A DNA stretch of 64,000 nt from positions 15,213,151 to 15,277,150 of the forward strand of contig NC_045143.1 in the NCBI RefSeq assembly GCF_008831285.2, written 5' to 3'. This stretch comes from Nymphaea colorata (Eukaryota > Streptophyta > Magnoliopsida > Nymphaeales > Nymphaeaceae). Below the pieces are notes generated by a model. The model searched no databases. It saw nothing but the letters and a program-made list of their open reading frames with translations, and was not told the origin of the DNA. Position numbers and translations under genes: made by a program. Shown piece after piece: positions 48,264-60,506 of the stretch (position 1 is its first letter; the number at the start of each line of letters is the position of its first letter).

Positions 48264-49319
48264 TGATGTTGATGATGATCCACATTGTGTTCTATGGAAT
48301 CTTAGATGATGATGATGATGACACATCGTTTTGCTGCCATTTCAGATGTTCTACCTTATAAATATGTCCTGTATTTTTATAATTTTAGCAAGGGTAGCAC
48401 TAGTTCTGGGGTTAAAGTGAAGTTAGGACCTTGTTTTTAGAAAAAAAAAGTTGTGGAAATGAAGAATGCTGGCTCCTTGTATGAATGGCTAGGGTGCAAC
48501 AAGAATTTTCCTTAGATGGGTATCCAATGTTCGCATGAGTTTTGAGAGAAAAGAAGTGAAAAAGAAAAAGTGAAAAGAAAGTATAAGAACTTATTGTTAT
48601 TGTCCTGGGCTTCTTTCTTCTTCGTGTGAAAAAGATGGTAAAAAAAAAAACTTGGTTGTCTTGTACGGCTCTCTTCTTCCCTCTGTGAATGAAACTTCAT
48701 TTTAAAGATCACCAAGAGTCATTGTTATGTATCTTCGCGTCCAGAAAGGTTTAGTTGGACATATTATAATCTTTTTCACCCATTCTGGTGCTCGTGACTG
48801 CCAACAAAGTATTATGTATTGCAGACAAATTTCTAATTTATCTTTCATAATTGTAATTAAATTTGTTTATTAAGCCAACAAACGTCAGACAGAACAGACA
48901 TATACGAAACAAACGTTGGACAAAAAGAACATGGTGTTATGTTCTTAAAATCATCGGTGGACAAAGAACATCATTGTCTATAAGGACAGGACAGCAATGT
49001 AATGGACAGGACGTCCTGTCTGTCCTGTCCCAATGGACAGCAATCAAACAACCTCTAAGCTACAGTAATCCGTTTGAAAGGAAACTAACCGTAACTTTTT
49101 TATTTTTTAATTCAAAATTATAATTCTCATTTCATCAAACATGTTATTGTCAATTCTAGAATTAACATTCTAAGCTATCAAATGATGCAAGAAACTGGAA
49201 GTGAAATTTTCATTTCAATTACAATTTGAAGTGCAATTTTTGTTCAAGAATGAGAATCAAAATTCTCTCACTTCAATTCCCCTTAATTTTAACCAATTCT
49301 CCATCAACTTTGTTTCTGA

Positions 49320-50250
49320 CATATTTGGATCTAATTTCAAACTTTGGACACAAAGCTGAACGCCAATTTAGACTTATTTTATAGTTCAAGTCTGGATCCA
49401 GTCTAAAAACTCATAAAAACACCTAAAACAAATTCCTAAATCTAAATATGGATCCCAATCCCATATCCATATCCAAAAATAGATCCTTAGATCTATGTCC
49501 AAATCCACGTACCAGCTCTAGAACCAAAACAGATATGTGGACCCATATCTGAATCCAAATGCCAGATGTATAACCAAAACAAATCCTTAGATCCATATCG
49601 GAATCCAAATCCTAGCTCTAGATCCAACTGAGGTCCCTAGATCCATTTCTAAATCCCAATTCGAGCTCGAGATCCAAAATACATACCTAGATCCACATCC
49701 AAATCTAAATCCTAGATTTAGATCCAAAACATATCCCCAACTCCATACTTGATTCCAAATCCCAGCTTATATCCAAAACAAAGCCCAAAATCTACTATTA
49801 GAGCCAGATTACAACTTTGATCCAAAATAGGCTTTGGTATCCAAAACCAGATCTAAAACTGAACTACAGATCCAGACCTAGATCCAGATTTCAATTTTAA
49901 CTCATTTGATCAAAATTTGAGCCTTGGGTCTAATTTAGATCCAATATAGATCCATGATCTAAAGTTTGGACTATATCCTTTTTTTGTTTCCATATTCTTA
50001 ATTCAGATCCAAATTTAAATCCAATTCTATATTTCTATCACATCTAGATCCAAATCTAATATTGAGATCCAAATTTGAATTTCAGATCCAAATTTGGGAT
50101 CCAAATTCAAATCTGACACCTAGATCCATTTTTAGATCCAAATTCATGTTCAAGATCCATCGATCATTGTATCAACTTTTGGCTTAAAATTCTACTTGCC
50201 TTGAAATGTGGACTTGGTTTCAAATCCAAATCCAAGTCATAGATCCTTCC
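49320..50250. repeat. Degenerate TAGATCCAAATC short-period array
   Basis: More than forty close variants of GATCCAAATC or GATCCATAT occur in ~0.9 kb, spaced 10-30 bases. Reading frames are meaningless Asp/Leu/Ile-rich peptides. Confidence 0.8.
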
Positions 50251-51299
50251 GAGTTCCCAAGTATCGAAGTGTTATGGTCATTTTCCAAATTACCATTGAT
50301 TTCTTGTTCAAAATTTCTAGATATCTTTGAATTTTCTTAAATGCCATTGTATTATCTAAATATCACTCAATTTCTCAAATATAGCATTATTTTTGTCATA
50401 AATGCCAAAATACCCTCCATATGCCCACTGCTGACATGGCAGGCCATACCAAGCATGGTCAAGCATGGCTAGGCTTGGCCACTGGTTGACCAAGTACGTC
50501 CCTGGTTAGCTTGGCCCAGCCAGGGCCAGGTTAGGCCTATAGCCTGCTTGTAGCTGGTCAGGCCCAAGCTACCAGCTAGGACAGGACAGAATAGGCATGT
50601 ACCAGCACGACCCTTTTAGGCTTACCATTTAGCCAGGCCTTTGAGGGGCAAACTGTCTCTTGGCTTGGTCAAACCAACAAGGTTCTCGTTTTTGGACTGA
50701 TTTGGCCCCCTTTTTATGGGGATAATGATTAATTATACTTTAAAAATGACCTAACCTTAGACGTCTTCCCTCTATAAATACCCCTTCACTTTTACCTTAC
50801 CACATCCACAAACACTTGAGTCTTCTCTCTCCTCTTCTAGTATTCTTCCTTTTCTTGTTCAACCTTTTTCTTTTATTAGCTCTTTTTCTCTTCTTTTTCT
50901 TCAGACAACAATTCTAGCAAATGGAGACTAGGAGGCTAATGAACAACTTTTGAAGAGAATTTCAACCCATTTGAACCACCATTAATGAGCTCTTTTTGCC
51001 CATAAGAGCCATGGAGCCACCTCACTTTTAATTTTTTCATATGTAAAATTTGTATTTTCTAGATTTTTCTTCTCTCTCCATTTCATGGCAAACCAATGAA
51101 GGTCTAGGACTCTCTCTAAGGCTAAGTATCTTCCTTAATGCTTCGGGAGCATGACCAAGGCAAGCATAGTCTTTTTTATATCTCTTTCTTTATGCTTCTA
51201 ACATGTATCCTTTTTTCAAAATTTTCTCTCTTCTTCCTTTTCGTTCTCTTATTATTTTTCTCTTTCTCTATATTTTCTTTTCTCTCTCTTGTACATATT

Positions 51300-51840
51300 T
51301 AGTTATAATATATACCTATATAACATATATACAGACATATACTATAGTGTGTAAATATGTATATATTTCATATAGTATATTGTATGTAAATGTATTATGT
51401 AACATATATATGTTGATTGTATGTATATATGTACATGTATATGACATAAGTGTATAACTATAACATATATGCATTACATAAATTATGTATGTGTATATAT
51501 ATGTAGACATATTGTTATATATACTATATACATATACAATATATGTGTATATTATATACATGTATAACATATAATATACAATTATATACATATATGTATA
51601 CATATCATAATGCACTATATGTTATTACATATATAGTATGTATATTATAATACGAGATATGTCTATGTTTATATACATATATACATATAACATATTATAT
51701 AACTTACACACATTATATTTATATATACATAGTATAATATATATGTATTGTAATATATACGTTGTTATACATTAAGTTATGCTGCAACATAACGTTGCAT
51801 ACATTATGTTATACACATAATGTATAGCATAATGTATAAT

Positions 51841-51911
<71 letters not shown>

Positions 51912-51964
51912 ATATACATTATAGACACGTTATATACATAATATTACATGTTATATATATAATA

Positions 51965-52021
<57 letters not shown>

Positions 52022-52370
52022 TACATATATATATATATGTGTGTGTGTGTGTGTATTGTATTATTGTATGATATATGTATAGTAATCTATATTTATGCAT
52101 CAATAAATATATATCATGCAATATGTAATATATATACATATATCACATGTTATGATGTATGACATATTATAACATATTACATATAATATATATGTACATA
52201 TATAATATTATGTATATTATATATATATATATATATACACACACATTATTTTTTACATGTTATACTATATATGTTATATATATTATAAAATATAAGAATA
52301 TACATATTATATATTGTGTGTATAAGCATACAATTATATAATATATTGTATATATGCATCATATATCTTG
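51300..52370. repeat. 1 kb AT island with (TA)n arrays
   Basis: Almost pure A/T with sparse G/C in TATATG, TACATA and TGTGTG words. Long (TA)n runs lie at 51,849-51,897 and 51,968-52,018, each followed by (GT)n. Tyr/Ile/His-rich open frames on both strands are compositional. Confidence 0.9.
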
Positions 52371-52379
52371 ATCTATTAT

Positions 52380-52970
52380 TAATCTCTCTCTCTCTCTCCT
52401 TAGTTTTCTTTCTCTTTTTGATATCTCCTTTTCTCTATTTCCTTTTCTATCTACGTTTCCCTCTTTATATCTCTCTTTGGCGCCTTTCTTTCTAATTTCT
52501 GTTTGTCTCTATCTCTTTCCATTTCTCTTTTAAAGTCTCTCTTCTATTTCTTTTATTAACCTTATTATGCCTTTGATTTCTCTTTAAAATCTCTATTTTT
52601 TTATTTTTAATTATCTTTTTCTTTCTCTTTCAAATCTCTGTTTTTTTTAATTTCCCTTTCTCTTTTGCTAATTTATCTCTTTATTTTTCTCGTTTTCATT
52701 CTCCATGTGTCTCTCTTTAAATCTTTCTTTTAAATTCCTTCCTCTCTCTTTTATTAAATCTCTCTCCTTTCCTTTTTTATTTTACTCTTCCGTTTACTCG
52801 AGACTCTTTTCTCTTTTTTATCTCTATTTTTTTGCACTTTATTTCTATGATACTATCTCTCTTTCTCTCTTTTGCTCTCTATATATCTATTTCTCACTCT
52901 TATCGTACACTTATCTTTTCCTCTCTCTTTTTACTCTCTTTCTCTATCTCTTTCTCCTTGTGAATGTGCA
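52380..52970. repeat. ~600 bp pyrimidine-rich tract
   Basis: Continuous CTCTTT/TTTCTC sequence with hardly any G on the plus strand, directly after the AT island and still inside the LTR. The Ser/Leu/Phe-rich frame at 52,705-53,055 is an artefact of this bias. Confidence 0.85.
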
Positions 52971-54230
52971 TTACAATGGTGAGGATTTGAGAATGAAAAT
53001 TCTCTTTCTTTATATTTTGGTGAAGTTGATACATATCCAATTCAAAAAAACATAAAAAATAGACTAGATGTATATATTAATTTGCATTGACCATGTCATT
53101 TTCGATTTTTCAAAGTCCAAATCTATCCTCCACCATATTTCAATCATTCATTTTTTCATAGTCATCTCGTGGCTATCTATATTTTCAATATATCTTTGAA
53201 TGATTTGCTACATGAAGATTTACCCAATTATTTGTCAACAAGTTTTTCTTTTTCCTTGCTCTATTGATGTATATTATGGTAGGAATGATTTATCTCTTTC
53301 TTAAGCATATAGAAAAATCATTTTAGCATGCACACACAAGGCATTTTTGTATTACATATTCACAAGCACATCTCTTAGAAGTTTAAGTAAGACAAGATTA
53401 AGTCAAAATTAGATGATAATCAAATTAGGGCAAAATCTTGAAACTTAAGATTCTAAGAAAACACTCTCACAAATCATAAGATTTTGTCTTTCAAATATCA
53501 AACTTTTACTCTTTTCCAACATACTAATTAATTTTTAAACTTTTTGCAATATTGCAATATTTCATCCTTTTGGCTTTATGATGAATTGAACTACGATCAT
53601 CACCCTCTAATGCAATGTCTTAATTTCAAAAGCAAAGCTTAGAAAACTTGTTTTTTATAAAGCATGTCAAGTTGGGCCCATGTTTTGCAAAACAAGTAAT
53701 TTACAAATATGTTTCAAATCATATTTCCTCAAATAAGTTGAAAACTTTAATTCTCATAACTATCTTCAAACATAACGTATCTTTCAGAGTTCTAGTGACA
53801 ATATTCAAAAAACTTATATGATTTTAAAATATACTTCTTTGAACAATTTATTTTCTAAACTATTTCTGTATATCAATCTCAAGTTTCTAAAGTTACTATC
53901 ATTCAAAGTTCATTAAATACCGCTAACACCAAAGTTCTATCTTGAGGGTGCTATATTTTAAACCAAACCCTATTTAAATTTCTTCAAAATCTCTATCTAT
54001 TCTTTAAATTTTAAATTAACTTGAGCATACATGCATATAGAATTTTAGAATGACATTTTAAAATATTAAAATGTGCAAAGCAAAGGGTTAGTTCTTAATC
54101 AGTTTATCTCCAATAAATGCATTGAAAACGGTTGGACCTCGTACTGACAGGCGAGTCTCTCTCTCTTTCTTCAAAATATAACCTCATCTTTCTAAACCAC
54201 TCCAAATAACAAAATTAATTTTTTGATGCA

Positions 54231-54894
54231 AATACCTGATAGCCACATAAACCATGCTTGAGGGGATGGGTGTGGTGTAATGAATTAAAATTACACTCTA
54301 GTGTTTTATGCAAGGGTGGAGCATGGGGTTGGCAAGGACAATGTCTCCCTCAAATTTTGAACAAATAAAATTTGACAATTAAAATCTAAAAAAAATTTCA
54401 TTTGGACCTTGTGAAATTTTGTAAAAATGTAATTCTGCCCCGTAAAAGTTTTCATAATATAATTTGATGCCTCTCAAACAAAATTTCTTGCTCCAACTGT
54501 CCTTACAGGCTGGAGCATGACACCAAGCTAAACTATGCCATTTCCACATAGGCATCAAAGCAACCCTAGACCTAGGTGGGAGGATAAGGACATAAATGTA
54601 TATCCTTGTATTGCCTTTGTACTTTGTACCATAAGAAATGTCAATCCATGTTTATTTGAGTGCCTCTAGTATGAATAAATTTCCAATATTGTTTAGTGAA
54701 TGATATCACCAAAGATCTTATTATGGTATTAGTGCATTAATAGATAGAAAGTATCAACATTTTTGTTATAGTTATACAAGTCGCCAATAGCTAGGCAGAA
54801 ACTTTTAGTCTCAGTACCAGTAGGAAAAATCCTTGAGATACCACCTGAGTCCATCTCGTAATCAATTGACAACAAACCTTATTATGACATTACT
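54231..54894. other. Unassigned sequence before the hAT element
   Basis: No gene or repeat recognised. It is AT-rich with scattered short open frames. Confidence 0.35.
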
Positions 54895-55705
54895 GTTGTA
54901 AACAATGTTGTAAAACGTGTATCGTAAGCCGTATCGGTCGGGCTTTAAGATATGCAGTATCGTAACGTATCGTAACCGCATCGTAAATTTTTAAAAAAAA
55001 TTATTAATAAATCAGAAAAAAATTTAAAAAAAATCAAAAAATTCAAAAAACATGTTTGAGATAATGATAGACTTATTATTGCTATAAACTTATGCGTTCA
55101 TCATTCATAAACATCAAAATTCATAACAATATCATTCAACAAAGCATAAGGCCATAAGCCATAAAGTGATAAAGTCATAAAACATTCAATCAAGTGTTCA
55201 ACAACCATAGATTCATAACTCTTAAGTTTTTGATACATATAAAATGAAAGCACTCTTGACTTGACTCTCATTCATGATTCATCATTCATAATCTTCATCA
55301 TCTTCATCTTCATCTTCATCTTCATCGTCAAGAATTGGAAGATCTTCACCAACATATTCAACACTAGCACCAGCAGTAGTAGACTCTCCTTCATCAACAA
55401 AGCCTTTTGTTGCTTCAGCTTCAAGGTTGAAGCATTCAAGATCTTCCTCATCAAATATTGTAGCTGGTTCTTCCTCAATCCATGGCTCTAGATCGTCAAA
55501 ATTTTCCAAGCTGATAGGATCGAACTGAGATGTGTGCTTCCTTGCTAATGATTTTTCTAATTCTCTACATTAAATAAGAGAAAACTTGTTAGTATATAAT
55601 TTCATATAAATATATTGTACAAAAAATGTAAACATTAATTAAGCTATATGCCTATATTACCTTTGTTTCAACCTCATATTATATCGAACAAAGACAAGGT
55701 CATTC

Positions 55706-56049
55706 TGTTGATCTGATCCAGATCCAACACGTCTAACCATGTCTAAGCACATTTATCTAGGCAGGGTTATGATTGTAATTTTTGTAATTGTTTTATTCTA
55801 GACTCTAGGTTATTGTGTTGCTTCACTCTAGGCTCTAGATTAATGTGCTGCTTCACTCTAGGCTCTAGATTATTGTGATTGTTTCATTCTAGATTCTTGT
55901 AAGTTGTGTAGAAGGATCACTATATAAATGGGTTGTGTGAGAATGTGAATACTCACCTCCCTTCCTCATTTCTCTTTTCCTACTCTCTCTCTTATCTTTC
56001 CTTTGCTCAATCTGGACATGGGTTATACTTCGACACCCTAAATCTAACA
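55706..56049 (+). repeat. Copia 5' LTR
   Basis: 344 bp, TG...CA. TATA box TATATAAAT at 55,921. Internal short repeats CTCTAGGCTCTAGATTA-TGTG (about 55,845 and 55,858 region) are present in both LTRs. Confidence 0.95.
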
Positions 56050-56061
56050 TGGTATCAGAGC
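56050..56061 (+). other. Copia primer-binding site
   Basis: TGGTATCAGAGC directly after the LTR, complementary to the 3' end of initiator Met-tRNA. Confidence 0.95.
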
Positions 56062-56221
56062 ACGGTCTGGCTGTTTCTGCCAAGGAGAATGTTTGAACAG
56101 ACTTGAAATACCTGGTTGGTTTTCTCTTATACTCCTTCTAACATTCTGCTCCTAATACTTCATCTATCTTGACAACTCTCTTATATTTCTGTTTGTATAT
56201 ATCTACGTTGATAGATATATA

Positions 56222-57043
56222 ATGGATATTCTCTCACAATCCAATATGTCCTCCAACTTCTTGCCACACCTTATTTCTGAAAAACTGAACCACTTCAACT
56301 ATCTTACCTGGAAAAGACAAATCACTCCTTTCATAAGGAGTCAGGATCTGTACAGACATCTTGATGGCTCCATTCTAATCCCACCACAGTTCATTCAACA
56401 AGAGGTTAAGAATGAGAGAGGATAGACAATTGCCACTCAGGAAATTCGTAACCCTCAATTTATAACATGGATGAAACGAGATCAAAGCCTTGTTGCGTAT
56501 ATCACATCAACGCTCTCTCAAGAAGTGTTGATTTCTCTTTCTGATGACTGTACAACAGAACAGTTATGGATCAGTCTTGCTGAAACCTATTCTCAAATTT
56601 CAGAGGCACGTATTCTATATTTGAAGAAAGAATTTCAAAATCTTAGCAAAGGATCAATGTCGATTATGGAATATTTGGGACGTCTTAAAGGGATAGCTGA
56701 TCAGTTAGGAGTTGTTGGATATGTTGTTTCCGACAAAGAAAAAGTCCAGCAGACTCTTAGTGGCCTTGGACCAGATTTTTATGCCTTCACTATTGCTCTT
56801 GAAGTTTTGCCTATCTTGCCCACCTTCAATGAACTTCAGGGCAAGCTGCTTCAACATGAAATGAACATGAAACAACTGATGAGAGGAACAAACCAAGGTA
56901 ATGCTCACAATGTTTTAGTTATGGAAGCTTCTGCAGGTCATAGAAAAGGAAATGGGGCTCATCAAGGAGGCATGAATCGTGGGCATGATGAACAAACTAG
57001 CAAAGGTATTCTGCCAACACCAAGTATTACAAGAAGATTTTAA
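56222..57043 (+). pseudogene. Copia gag region with in-frame stops
   Basis: Starts at ATG 56,222 with 'SEKLNHFNYLTWKRQITPFI', the Copia gag N-terminal block, and continues in the same frame through 'TTEQLWISLAETYSQISEAR' and 'LKGIADQLG' (UBN2-type gag). A TAG at 56,423-56,425 and a TAA at 57,041-57,043 interrupt it without frame change. Gag forms the virus-like particle of the retrotransposon. Confidence 0.9.
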
Positions 57044-57061
57044 ACTAATACCACAAAAAAG

Positions 57062-57748
57062 GTGCCGACGTGCTTCCAATGTAACAAGAAGGGTCACATC
57101 AAAGAAAATTGCTGGTTCAATCCACAAAACAGAAGCAATAAACTTGAAGCCAATGCACAACAAATACTTATGACTGCCCTCTCCAAGATGACAGTGAAAC
57201 AAAATGATCTAGGCGAATGGTATTTGGATTCAGGTGTTGCTACTCATGTAATTGGAAATGCTGGTAAGTTACATGACCTTCTTCCTTATTCTGGTAAAAG
57301 TAAAATAGTTACAGGTGACAGAGGTTTTCATCCTATCACACATATTGGAAATGCACAAATTTCTCTTCCTACATCACCATTTCCACTATCTTTGTCAAAT
57401 GTTGCCCTTGTTCCAAATATCAAAAAGAATATTATTTCTATTTCTAAACTTGTAGATGATACAAACTCATCTGTTCAATTTACTTCTTCTTCTGTGTATG
57501 TCAAGGATCTTCTAACGAAGAAAACATTCGTCGAAGGGGAACGCCAAGGAAATATGTATGTTTTCAAGGAAAATCCTTATTTCTTCCAGTCCTCTTCAAG
57601 TCCAGCTCAAGCGACCTGCTTTCCTTCCAAACCTTCACAAATTCCAAGTTCTAGCTGTCTCCAATCAGACGTCAGTAAGTCAAATTTATGGCATGGTCGT
57701 ATGGGACATTGTAGTCGTGGTTTTTTTGGAAAAACTTGCATAAGATAA
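57062..57748 (+). pseudogene. Copia zinc knuckle, protease and pre-integrase
   Basis: Same frame as gag. A CCHC knuckle 'CFQCNKKGHIKENC' is followed by the aspartic protease active site 'WYLDSGVATHVIGN' (catalytic Asp in DSG) and the GAG-pre-integrase box 'LWHGRMGHCS'. A one-base change in the T7 run at 57,721-57,727 shifts the frame; the intact reading would continue through an additional TAA at 57,741-57,743 into the integrase. Confidence 0.9.
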
Positions 57749-58760
57749 TCTCATTCCAAAATCCAGTCTATATTTTGATTCTTATGACAAAAAATGTTCT
57801 AGTTGTGAACTATGTAAGAGTCACATACTTCCTTTTCATAATATCAATAAAAGAGCTTCTAAACCTTTTGAGATTGTCTATTCTGATGTATGGGGGCCAG
57901 CTTCGATTGATTCTTTGTCTGACTCTGGCTATTATGTTTTGTTCATAGATTCTTATTCTCGATATACTTGGATTCACTTCATGAAACAAAAAGCAGAAGT
58001 GTTTAGTATCTTTCGAGAATTTCATGCCATGATCCATGCCATGATCCAAACACAGTTCTCGTCTAAAGTTGTGCATTTCCATTGTGATGGTGGGGGGGAA
58101 TATTCTTCACATGACTTTATTAACTTTTTACGAGAAAATGGGATAACTCGACAGATTTCATGCCCATACACCCCACAGCAAAATGGTGTAGCTGAACAAA
58201 AACATCGTCACATCGTGAAAAGTGGTATGAGTATGATGTATGATAGTAATACTCCTATTATTTTATGGACGGAGGCTTTTCACACTGCTGTGCATATAAT
58301 AAATCGTCTGCCTATGACAATTTTGGATTCAAAATCTCCTTACTTCACTCTTTTTTGTCGAAATCCAAACTACAACGATTTAAGGGTTTTTGGATGTGTG
58401 TGCTATATTCACATTGACTTGTCATTGAGAAATAAATTTCAGAGCAAAGCAATGTAATGCAGGTTCGTTGGCTATGCAGATGAATACAAAGGTTTCAGAT
58501 GTTATGACCCTACAACCAGACGCATCAAAGTATCGAGAAATGTTGTGTTTGATGAACACAACTTTAACATTTCTACTAAGAATTCTCAACTTGTGGAATC
58601 ATATGATCCTTGGGTAAGTGCTGAGTTATTTGCAGGAAGCAGTCTAGAATCACATCCACATGATGAGACAGGATCTTCACATATCATACAAACAGAAGGA
58701 AACAAAGAACTTGTTCTAGCTATGAAAGAAGGAGAAAACAATGCTTCATGTCGATTTTCA
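57744..58760 (+). pseudogene. Copia integrase
   Basis: In the new frame, 'CSSCELCK' completes the HHCC zinc region, followed by 'YSDVWGP' (first Asp), 'HCDGGGEY' (second Asp) and 'PQQNGVAEQKHRH' (Glu), the DDE core, then 'FGCVCYIH' and 'GYADEYKGFRCYDP'. A TAA at 58,455-58,457 and TGA stops at 58,761 and 58,854 interrupt the otherwise continuous frame. The catalytic triad itself is preserved. Confidence 0.9.
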
Positions 58761-58856
58761 TGACAAGTTTATACTCGTCAAAAAAGAAGGAGAGATGACA
58801 ATCCAACCTCTTCCCACGTTGAAGTCTATGATCAGCCTGTTAGAAGATCTGTGTGA

Positions 58857-59686
58857 GTGCGACACCCCATTCATAGATGGGTAAGTTATGATAATTTCTC
58901 CTTAGATTTTCAACTCTTTATGTCTCAAGTTATAAAACGAGATGAACCTACTTCTTTTGAGGATGCATCCAAGTCGTCGCATTGGATCAAGGCAATGAAT
59001 GAAGAAGTAAATGCATTACATGAATGTGAGACATGTAAAGTTGTTCCTAGACCCAAAGAAAAGAATGTAGTAGGTTCGAAATGGATTTATAAAATTAAAT
59101 ATAAACCTGATGGCAGTATAGAAAGATATAAGGCAAGATTGGTGGCACGAGGCTTCACACAACAATATGGAGAAGATTATGATGAAACATTCAACCCTGT
59201 GATCAAAATGGGAACAATCCGTGTGATTATATCATTGGCAGTTGAATATAGATGGAGACTATATCAAATGAACGTGAAGAATGCTTTTCTTTATGGTGAT
59301 TTGAGGGAGGAAGTATATATGGAACAACCTCCAGGATATACGGAAGGAGATTCTCATGCATGGGTTTGTAAACTAAGAAAATCTATTTATGGACTCAAAC
59401 AGGCCTCACGCTCGTGGTTTGACAGTTTCTCCTGCAAGATTCAAGGAAGTAATTTCCGGAGATGTCCTCTAGATCACTCTCTTTTCATCTATCGAAAGGA
59501 AAAATATTTACTTTACTTCTTATAAATGTTGATGATATTGTTATCACAGGCAATTCAGAAAAACACATAGAAGAAGTTAAAGTTTTGATGATGCAAAACT
59601 TCAAAATGAAAGAGCTTGGTGATTTACGATTCTTTCTTGGAGTGGAGATTGATAGGCACAATGATCTCCTCACATTGACACAATAG
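58857..59686 (+). pseudogene. Copia reverse transcriptase, catalytic Asp lost
   Basis: 'WIKAMNEEVNALHE', 'VVGSKWIYKIKYKPDGSIER', 'YKARLVARGFTQQYG', 'YGLKQASRSWFD' and, after a one-base shift near 59,515-59,526, 'NVDDIVITGN' give the full Copia RT. The first catalytic motif usually reads QMDVKNAFL; here it is QMNVKNAFL (codon AAC), removing a metal-binding aspartate. The YVDD box reads NVDD. A TAG ends this frame at 59,686. Confidence 0.9.
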
Positions 59687-59720
59687 AAATGCACATTGGA
59701 TCTGCTGAAAAAAAATAGGT

Positions 59721-60491
59721 ATGTCTGATTGTAAGCCTGTTGGAACTCCTAGTATTCTAAATCAAAGACTAAGTGCTCAGGATGGAGAGTTATATGAAGA
59801 TCCTACACAATATCGAAGTGTTGTTGGGGCACTTCAATATCTTACATTCACTAGACCAAATATTATATATGTTGTGAATCAAGCATCTCAATTTATGCAT
59901 GCACCTAGAGATACTCACATGGATGCTATCAAAAGAATATTAAGATATCTAAAAGGGACAATAGGAGATGGCTTAGTTTATGGTAAGAGTGAAAATATAA
60001 CTGCTGGACATGAACTTATGACATTCACAGATGCAGATTGGGCTGGAGATCCCAATCAAAGAAAATCCATTTCTGGTTTTTGTATTTTCATTGGACATAA
60101 TCTTGTGTCTTGGAGTTGTCGAAAGCAAAAGGCGGTGGCAAGATCCAGCACTGAAGCTGAATACAGATGCATGACTGCAGGCGCTGCTGAAGCTACATGG
60201 GTTAGACATTGGCTAGAAGACATTGGAGAAAAGATTAAAATGTCAATGTTAATGTGCGATAATCAAAGCGCTATTAACATTGCTTTTAATACCATACAAC
60301 ATGGTCGAACAAAGCACATTGAGATTGATCAACACTTTATTAGCCAAAAGGTGGAACACAAGGAGATTCAACCTATTTATGTTCGTACAGATGAACAAGT
60401 TGCAGACTTATTTACAAAAGGGCTAACGAAGCAACGATTATGGTTTTTAAAAGGTCAAGTTGTACATGGTGCAAAACCATATGCAACTTGA
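59721..60491 (+). pseudogene. Copia RNase H
   Basis: Open frame of 256 residues beginning in the RT connection ('MSDCKPVGTPS', reached by a one-base shift in an A-run at about 59,708-59,715) and containing 'FTDADWAGDPNQRKSISGFC', 'ARSSTEAEYRCM', 'CDNQSAINIA' and 'TKHIEIDQHFI'. The RNase H Asp, Glu and Asp are all present. This is the best-kept part of the element and ends just before the polypurine tract. Confidence 0.92.
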
Positions 60492-60506
60492 GGGAGGATG
60501 ATAAGA
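60488..60506 (+). other. Copia polypurine tract
   Basis: TTGAGGGAGGATGATAAGA immediately precedes the 3' LTR and would prime plus-strand DNA synthesis. Confidence 0.8.

Larger units (their letters stand above)
45339..49055. mobile_element. Harbinger-like element, copy B (3.72 kb)
   Basis: The left end TAGGTCGTTTGAT (first base G to T versus copy A) and right end ATCAAACAACCTC (one change) are flanked by TAA on both sides (45,336-45,338; 49,056-49,058). The first ~380 bp and last ~190 bp match copy A, including TATA box, start-site hairpin (45,483-45,504), pyrimidine-rich exon and GTCCTGTCC subterminal repeats. The interior is different and includes an FLZ-domain exon near the 3' end. The first exon ends at a good donor (CCACAG|GTATGT, about 45,868). 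No transposase was recognised, which fits a gene-fragment-carrying non-autonomous element. Confidence 0.8.
49320..54230 (+). mobile_element. Isolated LTR related to the Gypsy LTRs
   Basis: It starts in ATATTTGGATCTAATTTCA (also in the 3' LTR at 38,862), runs through a 0.9 kb GATCCAAATC-rich stretch, a TATA/leader region (CTATAAATACCCC at 50,773), CT-rich leader and a tail GACCTCGTACTGACAGGCGA ... TTTTTTGATGCA at 54,230, which parallels the 5' LTR end (32,560-32,652). No primer-binding site or pol follows, so it is a solo or truncated LTR. The left boundary is uncertain and no target duplication was found. It belongs to a different subfamily from the element at 24.8-44.9 kb. Confidence 0.5.

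Noticed and set aside
45339-49055. FLZ exon as an active host gene with copy B as its flank
   Set aside because: No first FLZ exon was found upstream, and the exon lies strictly between the element's ends and TAA duplications.
51203-52341. Tyr/Ile/His-rich open frames
   Set aside because: They arise from TATA/TACA repeats in the AT island.
52705-53055. 116-codon Ser/Leu/Phe frame resembling a membrane protein
   Set aside because: Produced by the CT-rich tract; no start context, no conserved motif.
49320-54230. This LTR as the true end of the 3' LTR of the 24.8 kb Gypsy element
   Set aside because: It repeats LTR parts already present at 38,753-40,687 (start region, TATA/leader), so it must be a separate LTR.
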